In this document: piece after piece, positions 39,166-44,135 of the stretch | How the letters are laid out: every line of letters begins with the position of its first letter | Numbering within the stretch: position 1 is the first letter of the stretch | NCBI GenBank assembly: GCA_023434025.1 | Contig: JAEYTL010000019.1 | Location: 1 to 44,135, forward strand | Direction: 5' to 3' | DNA: 44,135 bases | Source: Bacteroidota bacterium | GTDB lineage: Bacteria > Bacteroidota > Bacteroidia > Flavobacteriales > Flavobacteriaceae | The notes under the pieces: model-generated | The model's input: only the letters and a program-made list of their open reading frames with translations | What the model was told of the DNA's origin: nothing | Database searches by the model: none | Program-made: the position numbers and the translations under genes

Positions 39166-42100
39166 TTAGTGTACTCGATTGATATAGATCCAACCGCTCT
39201 TGGTTTCAATATTATTGAACTCAATGACAAAGTAATATGTACCATCAGGTAACTCATCGCCATTGTCTGTTTGTCCATACCACTCATTACTGTAATTCGC
39301 ACGGCTATATACTTTCTTACCGTAACGGTTAAAGATAGACAGGTGTCTGACATCATAGGCCGTTAAATCCAAGAAATCATTGCTGCCGTCTCCGTTAGGC
39401 GATATACCTTTCTGGATCAGACAATTATTGATGACAATCTCAAAAGAAGTCTCGTCATAACAACTACCGGGTGTTCCTGCAGAAACATAAAGTATCTGAC
39501 TCGCTTCAACAGCCTGGCCTGCAAACCACTGCATACCGGTTTGGTTAGCTCCTGTATAGTAAACATTACCTGCTGACAATTCCGGTAAGAAATAACGGGC
39601 ACACTCCTCCACATCAGGCAATACATCAGCTTCCACTTCTATTACCGTTACCTCAAAGCTGCTTTGGGATGAACAACCCGCTAAGGTACCAGGTGCATAG
39701 ATATAAATCTCCTGACTCGTGGTAATAAGGCTTCCTGCTGAAAGAGCTGTTCCTGTACCCTGGGGTCCTGTAAAGTAAGAACCGTTTGTCAATACCGGTA
39801 AACTGTATCCTCCATCTTCTAAACAGACACTAACCGATGGCAAAGTATCTACCAAAGGTAAAGCAATAACCGTAATATCCATCGTAACCGGAAGAGCACA
39901 TATTCCCGTATTAGGGGTAAAGGTATAAGTTGTCAGACCAGTTAGCGAGGTATTGATACTCGAAGGAGACCATGTTCCTGCTATACCTTCCGTTGAACTC
40001 AGCGGTAATTCAGGTGCCGTACTGCCTTCACACAAATCTCCTATCTGCGTAAAGGTCGGGGTCTGTGGTGCCGCTACTGTAATCTCAAGGGTTGTACCTA
40101 AAGCACATTGGTTAACATCTGGAGTAAAAGTATAGGTAGCTGTACCTACAACTGATGTATCTACCGCTGATGGCAACCAGCTTCCCGTTACGCCATTGGT
40201 CGATATGGCCGGAAGTGCCGGTGAAACACCATTTTGACAAACTGTCGCTATAGCATCAAAACTCGCTGTAACCGGGGTACTGATTGTAATGACAAGCTCC
40301 GTAACAACTGCACAATCAATTGTCGTATCCGGTGTAAAGACATATGTTGCTTCGCCTAAAGTAGCTGTATCAATTACTGACGGACTCCAGCTTCCGGCTA
40401 CTCCATTATCTGCAACCGGCAAAGCATCTGCCGTAGCTCCCTGACAATACGTAGTGGTAATGGCTCCGAAAGTTGCCATAACTGTCGGCTTAACCTCAAC
40501 CGTTAATGTTGTAGATACCGCACAAGCTACACTCGCATCAGGAGTAAAAGTAAATGTAAAATCACCCGCAACACTCGTGTCAACTACACCACTCCAAACA
40601 CCAGGTACTCCTTCCAGTGAAACCAAAGGTAATGCTGGTGAAGCAGCATCCTGACAAACCGTTATCGGAGCAAAAGTCGGTAAAATCTCAGAGGAAATAG
40701 TGACTAATATACTGACCGGAACGGCACATTGACCTGCATCTGGTGTAAATACATATTCTGCATCAACAACTGCTACTGACGTATCAACTGTTGCAGGACT
40801 CCATGTTCCTGTAATTCCATTTGTTGTCATTGGCAGAGCATCAGCTGTTGCATTTAAACAATAGGCTGTAACAATTGAATCAAATGTTGGTGTAATTTCC
40901 TCTGTTACGGTAATTAACCATGTAAGTGTATTAGCACATTGATCTGCATCAGGTGTAAATACATATTCTGCATCAGCAACTGCTACCGAAGTATCAATCG
41001 TTGCAGGGCTCCATGTTCCTGTAATACCATTTACAGCTGTTGTCAGTAGCTCATCTGCCGCAGCACCTATACAATAAGTTGTGGTGATTGGGTCAAAAGA
41101 AGGATCAACCGCATCAGCAACCGTAAGTGTTACCGTATGACTTTCATTGATTTCACATACCTCAGTATCAGACGTAACTAAGTACGTAATCTCGTAAGTA
41201 CCCGCTGCACTGGTTGACAAATCAATCTGACCCGTTAAAGAATCTATCGTTAAACCTTCCGGTGTTGAATTGAATGTTCCGGTAGTATCAAAACCTTCTA
41301 CGGTTGTAAGAACAGGATTTGATCCTGACTTACAATATTCTTCTTCATCATAATTAAACTCTGTAAGAGGAGTATCTGCATTAACCAATTCTATTGTAAA
41401 CGTATGAGTTCCTTCGTCCGTACAACCTTGTGCCTCTAATGTATAGATTACTTCATAAATACCGGCTGTACTGGCACCCAGATTAATCTCTCCTGTAGTT
41501 AAGTCAATTACTAATCCTTCTGTAGAAGAAAATTCTCCACCCGCATTAAAGTCATCTGCCAACGTTGGCAATAAAAGTCCACTGTTACTGGAAACACAGA
41601 TTACAGCCGGACTATACTCAAACTCAACAACCGGAGTGATAATATCATCTCCAAAATTTAGTAAGAATGATTTAACTAAGTAACAGGTATTGGTCAGATC
41701 AGAAACACGAACCCAAATCTGTTGTCCGTCTGTGCCTTCGAATTCAGCAGGGTTTTCAATTGCGTTCTGAGGAACTAAAGCATCTTCTTCGGATAAATAA
41801 TAGTTAATTAAAAACAATTCCGGGTTAAAACTTCCTAAAATAACAGCATTATTCTGTGTTAAATCAAAGATAGCCGTGCCGGTTGCACTACAAGATTCTA
41901 AATCCTGTGGATTATTGTTCGGGAATTCAATCAAATAAACAACATCTACTTTTTTAGAAGTTGTTACCTCTTCTCCCGGTGTACAGGTTGCATATGTAGC
42001 AATAGCCTCCATCTCAATCGTTAAAGACAGATTTTGTTCTAACTCTTGTTGTTGTTCAGGAGTTAACACAATTGAAATATCTTCCTGATCACTGAAGAAC

Positions 42101-44135
42101 TCCCCATCCATAAACCATTGGAAATCTACATCTGATTCTCCGTTTGGTACAAATCGCCAAGCTTCTAGTTCAGTAGACCAAGCTCCTGTATTTCTTCCAG
42201 GAGGTGTATAGGCTAAAGTTCCTGCAGCATTTTGAATCCCTAAAACACCTTGACCTGGCATTCCAGAGAAAGGCCAACCTGTACAAGCCTCACGTTTTTT
42301 AACATATACCTCAATAATATTTGAAATTTCATATAATACTATTTGAGTCGTCATTCTGTAATTAGGATCCGTACAATCCGATCCGAAAGCAGGTACTTCA
42401 TTAAAGTTTACAACTAAAGCTCTACAAGGATAAGTTCCTAAAACCTGGTAGTTTATAGATGTATTTGGTCCTGGATTGTTCGTTGTATATAAATCCTGGT
42501 AGACTCCATAAATTGCATTTTTAATTGGGAAATTTGTATTCGGAATTGTTAATCCATTCAAATTCCATTCACAAAACTCACCATAAACATTAGTAAAAGG
42601 TCTTCCAAAGGCAATAACTCCGTTATCTCCAACTTGGCAATAATCATACGATTCGCCAAAGAAACAGAAATTAAACGGTAATGTAAAGCTTGGTGTATAA
42701 TCATCGTCTGATGTAATTGGCATTTCTATTCCTCCGCTAAAAGGGAATGGCGGATCATATTCAATCGATTCAACAGCATAAGATGTTGTTGACGCAATAC
42801 CATAAAATGAAGCCGATAAGTTAATTTCTTCTATATCTGAATCCGGACAAACCACAACTGAACCATTAACAATATCAACACCAACTCCCACTACATCAAT
42901 AGAAGCACATCCTGGTGGGATAAAAATTGAAAACTGCTGCGGTCCTGACCAAAAACTAATATCATCATCACTACAGATTGCTCTTACATAATATTCGTAA
43001 AATAAATCAGCATCAGCCATAAATGTATAGTTAGGACTATCCACAATTACTCCGGTTGAAGAAGCATTTGGTACGCCTGCTCCTAACTCCTGAACGATGA
43101 TTTCCCATTGCGTTTCAGCTCCTGTCGGTGTCCATGTTAAGTTAACCGCATAGGAACCTATTTCAGTTGTTGCTGATAAATCAGTAGGTGAAGGACAGGT
43201 TAAAGCCGTAAGGTTAATATTATCTACAGCAGCTGGCGGCTGAGTTCCCAAACTTCCGTCATTGTACCATTCAAAAACCAATCTTACTATCTGACCGGCA
43301 TAAGCCGCCGCTGAAAACGTATATGTTTCTGTTCTCCAAGTAGACGACTGGTTATGATTACCTCCAAACTGTTGTCCGCCACTGTTAGCTCCTGTAATTA
43401 ATGTTCCCGGTGTGGGTGTAAAAGTAATTGGAACTAACCACACTCTTAAATAGTCACAACAAGATTCTGCCTGTGCTTTCCAATCATAAGAAAGCGTTAC
43501 TTCATTTACCACATCCGGCATCCGAATATCCCTGTAAGCATGAACAGTAGATTGAGATCCATTATTGTAAGCATTAGCAACACCATTATTATTTGATATA
43601 TATAATGAATGTGTACCGCCATTACTTGTGGCTGTACCTACAAACCATTTGTTGGTTTGGGTTCCGTTGCTGGTTGTCCAATTAAAGTCTCCTTCAAAAC
43701 CATCAGAAAAGTTCATTTCTGCAGGAATCTGAGGCGTAGTAAAAGATACTGGGCCAATCCAAAAACTAACTCCATCCTCATCTCCACAGTTACTTCTTAC
43801 CCAGAAATAATAGGTTGTTGAAGGCTCTAAATCATCAATTGTAACATTTGCCTCTGCAGTATTTCCAGTAGGCTCTGTTGTTGGTGTCGGAGTTGTACTT
43901 GTTTCTGAAATATAGTAATCATACGTCGGACTGACCGATGTTGGAGCATTCCAAACAAAGGTTGCATCACTTTCTGAAAGACTATCAAGAACCAAACCAG
44001 AAGGACTTGGACAAGTAATTACCGCTATATTGATATTGTCTATCGCTGCCGGTGGCTGAGTTCCACCTCCTCCATCATTTCTCCATTCAAAAACAATTCT
44101 CATGATCTGTCCGGCATAATCTGAAGCCTGAACAA
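39166..44135 (-). CDS. giant T9SS type B-sorted repeat adhesin (5' end outside window)
   Basis: About 1655 codons are visible and the frame stays open to the right edge, so the N-terminus is missing. The first visible methionine, complement of 44103, is internal, because the codons before it (VQASDYAGQI) continue a repeated domain. Order from the N-terminal side: two or more jelly-roll, MAM-like domains alternating with fibronectin-III-like domains; a central non-repetitive part; six tandem Ig-like repeats of about 69-70 residues (roughly 39870-41110), each with TGTWSP-VDTSV-YTFTPD-QCA; then two shorter beta repeats. The C-terminus is a T9SS type B (gliding-motility-associated) sorting domain: KGISPNGDGSNDFLDL to GWIYINRVH. 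It should be exported and retained at the surface by the T9SS together with the two genes downstream. Confidence 0.94.
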   Translation of the reverse strand, partial: VQASDYAGQIMRIVFEWRNDGGGGTQPPAAIDNINIAVITCPSPSGLVLDSLSESDATFVWNAPTSVSPTYDYYISETSTTPTPTTEPTGNTAEANVTIDDLEPSTTYYFWVRSNCGDEDGVSFWIGPVSFTTPQIPAEMNFSDGFEGDFNWTTSNGTQTNKWFVGTATSNGGTHSLYISNNNGVANAYNNGSQSTVHAYRDIRMPDVVNEVTLSYDWKAQAESCCDYLRVWLVPITFTPTPGTLITGANSGGQQFGGNHNQSSTWRTETYTFSAAAYAGQIVRLVFEWYNDGSLGTQPPAAVDNINLTALTCPSPTDLSATTEIGSYAVNLTWTPTGAETQWEIIVQELGAGVPNASSTGVIVDSPNYTFMADADLFYEYYVRAICSDDDISFWSGPQQFSIFIPPGCASIDVVGVGVDIVNGSVVVCPDSDIEEINLSASFYGIASTTSYAVESIEYDPPFPFSGGIEMPITSDDDYTPSFTLPFNFCFFGESYDYCQVGDNGVIAFGRPFTNVYGEFCEWNLNGLTIPNTNFPIKNAIYGVYQDLYTTNNPGPNTSINYQVLGTYPCRALVVNFNEVPAFGSDCTDPNYRMTTQIVLYEISNIIEVYVKKREACTGWPFSGMPGQGVLGIQNAAGTLAYTPPGRNTGAWSTELEAWRFVPNGESDVDFQWFMDGEFFSDQEDISIVLTPEQQQELEQNLSLTIEMEAIATYATCTPGEEVTTSKKVDVVYLIEFPNNNPQDLESCSATGTAIFDLTQNNAVILGSFNPELFLINYYLSEEDALVPQNAIENPAEFEGTDGQQIWVRVSDLTNTCYLVKSFLLNFGDDIITPVVEFEYSPAVICVSSNSGLLLPTLADDFNAGGEFSSTEGLVIDLTTGEINLGASTAGIYEVIYTLEAQGCTDEGTHTFTIELVNADTPLTEFNYDEEEYCKSGSNPVLTTVEGFDTTGTFNSTPEGLTIDSLTGQIDLSTSAAGTYEITYLVTSDTEVCEINESHTVTLTVADAVDPSFDPITTTYCIGAAADELLTTAVNGITGTWSPATIDTSVAVADAEYVFTPDADQCANTLTWLITVTEEITPTFDSIVTAYCLNATADALPMTTNGITGTWSPATVDTSVAVVDAEYVFTPDAGQCAVPVSILVTISSEILPTFAPITVCQDAASPALPLVSLEGVPGVWSGVVDTSVAGDFTFTFTPDASVACAVSTTLTVEVKPTVMATFGAITTTYCQGATADALPVADNGVAGSWSPSVIDTATLGEATYVFTPDTTIDCAVVTELVITISTPVTASFDAIATVCQNGVSPALPAISTNGVTGSWLPSAVDTSVVGTATYTFTPDVNQCALGTTLEITVAAPQTPTFTQIGDLCEGSTAPELPLSSTEGIAGTWSPSSINTSLTGLTTYTFTPNTGICALPVTMDITVIALPLVDTLPSVSVCLEDGGYSLPVLTNGSYFTGPQGTGTALSAGSLITTSQEIYIYAPGTLAGCSSQSSFEVTVIEVEADVLPDVEECARYFLPELSAGNVYYTGANQTGMQWFAGQAVEASQILYVSAGTPGSCYDETSFEIVINNCLIQKGISPNGDGSNDFLDLTAYDVRHLSIFNRYGKKVYSRANYSNEWYGQTDNGDELPDGTYYFVIEFNNIETKSGWIYINRVH
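39870..41110 (-). repeat. six tandem repeats of about 207 bp within the adhesin gene
   Basis: Each unit encodes about 69-70 residues of a Cys-containing Ig-like domain. The two units nearest the N-terminal side are the most alike: 40724-40822 and 40934-41032 match at 90 of 99 bases with an exact 210-base offset. The other units are diverged at DNA level but clearly homologous at protein level. Confidence 0.85.

Noticed and set aside
39953..40654. Plus-strand frames opposite the adhesin repeats
   Set aside because: They are antisense shadows that recur with the repeat unit and show no independent protein features.
39870..41110. Regular 207-bp units as a CRISPR-like array
   Set aside because: The units are coding, in frame and far too long, with no spacer-repeat structure and no cas genes nearby.

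Overview
The window looks like chromosomal DNA from a member of the Flavobacteriaceae (Flavobacterium or a close relative). The support is as follows: AT-rich DNA; several genes preceded by the Bacteroidetes -7 promoter motif TAnnTTTG; few clear Shine-Dalgarno sequences; a complete Bat aerotolerance operon; and a type IX secretion (T9SS) module made of a type B-sorted giant adhesin, a PorP/SprF protein and an OmpA/PorE-like protein. I see no rRNA, tRNA, CRISPR array, transposase or phage gene. The intergenic DNA is rich in palindromes that act as terminators or resemble short dispersed repeats.

Layout. 1-186: end of an unidentified gene entering from the left. 263-3024: metG and a HAD hydrolase. 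3027-4834 (minus): a small secreted protein, an HRDC-domain protein and two tandem tail-less SSB paralogues. 5071-11233 (plus): a GNAT-nitrilase fusion, a zinc-ribbon protein, a membrane M28 peptidase, a Rossmann epimerase-like protein and gpsA. 11330-13250 (minus): pheS between two conserved small proteins of unknown function. 13409-13927 (plus): a CvpA-family protein. 13911-22870 (minus): an eight-gene Bat operon in the order moxR, DUF58, BatD-like, batA, batB, batC, batD, batE.

23130-27183 (plus): an aldo/keto reductase, an AlbA_2-domain protein overlapping a metallophosphatase, a small outer-membrane beta-barrel and a PhnA-domain protein. 27275-31260 (minus): a lipoprotein, an antiquitin-type aldehyde dehydrogenase, 3-hydroxyanthranilate dioxygenase and a secreted endonuclease/exonuclease/phosphatase-family enzyme. 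31398-35669 (plus): a TonB-dependent receptor and a DUF5689 surface-type lipoprotein, divergent from the nuclease-like gene. 36283-44135 (minus): OmpA/PorE-like protein, PorP/SprF-like protein and a giant repeat adhesin that runs off the right edge.

Functional themes. The Bat operon pairs a MoxR ATPase with VWA, TPR and BatD-type membrane proteins, thought to form an envelope chaperone or stress complex. The last three genes form a surface-adhesin export and anchoring unit. The nuclease-like enzyme, receptor and lipoprotein form a plausible but uncharacterised uptake locus for a phosphorylated or nucleic-acid-derived substrate. The dehydrogenase and dioxygenase belong to lysine and tryptophan (kynurenine) catabolism, which converge on 2-oxoadipate. 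The least explained items are the tail-less SSB pair with HRDC protein, the AlbA_2-phosphatase pair, the 10-bp-phased TTGTAAA array at 5004-5030, and the hairpins inside operons.
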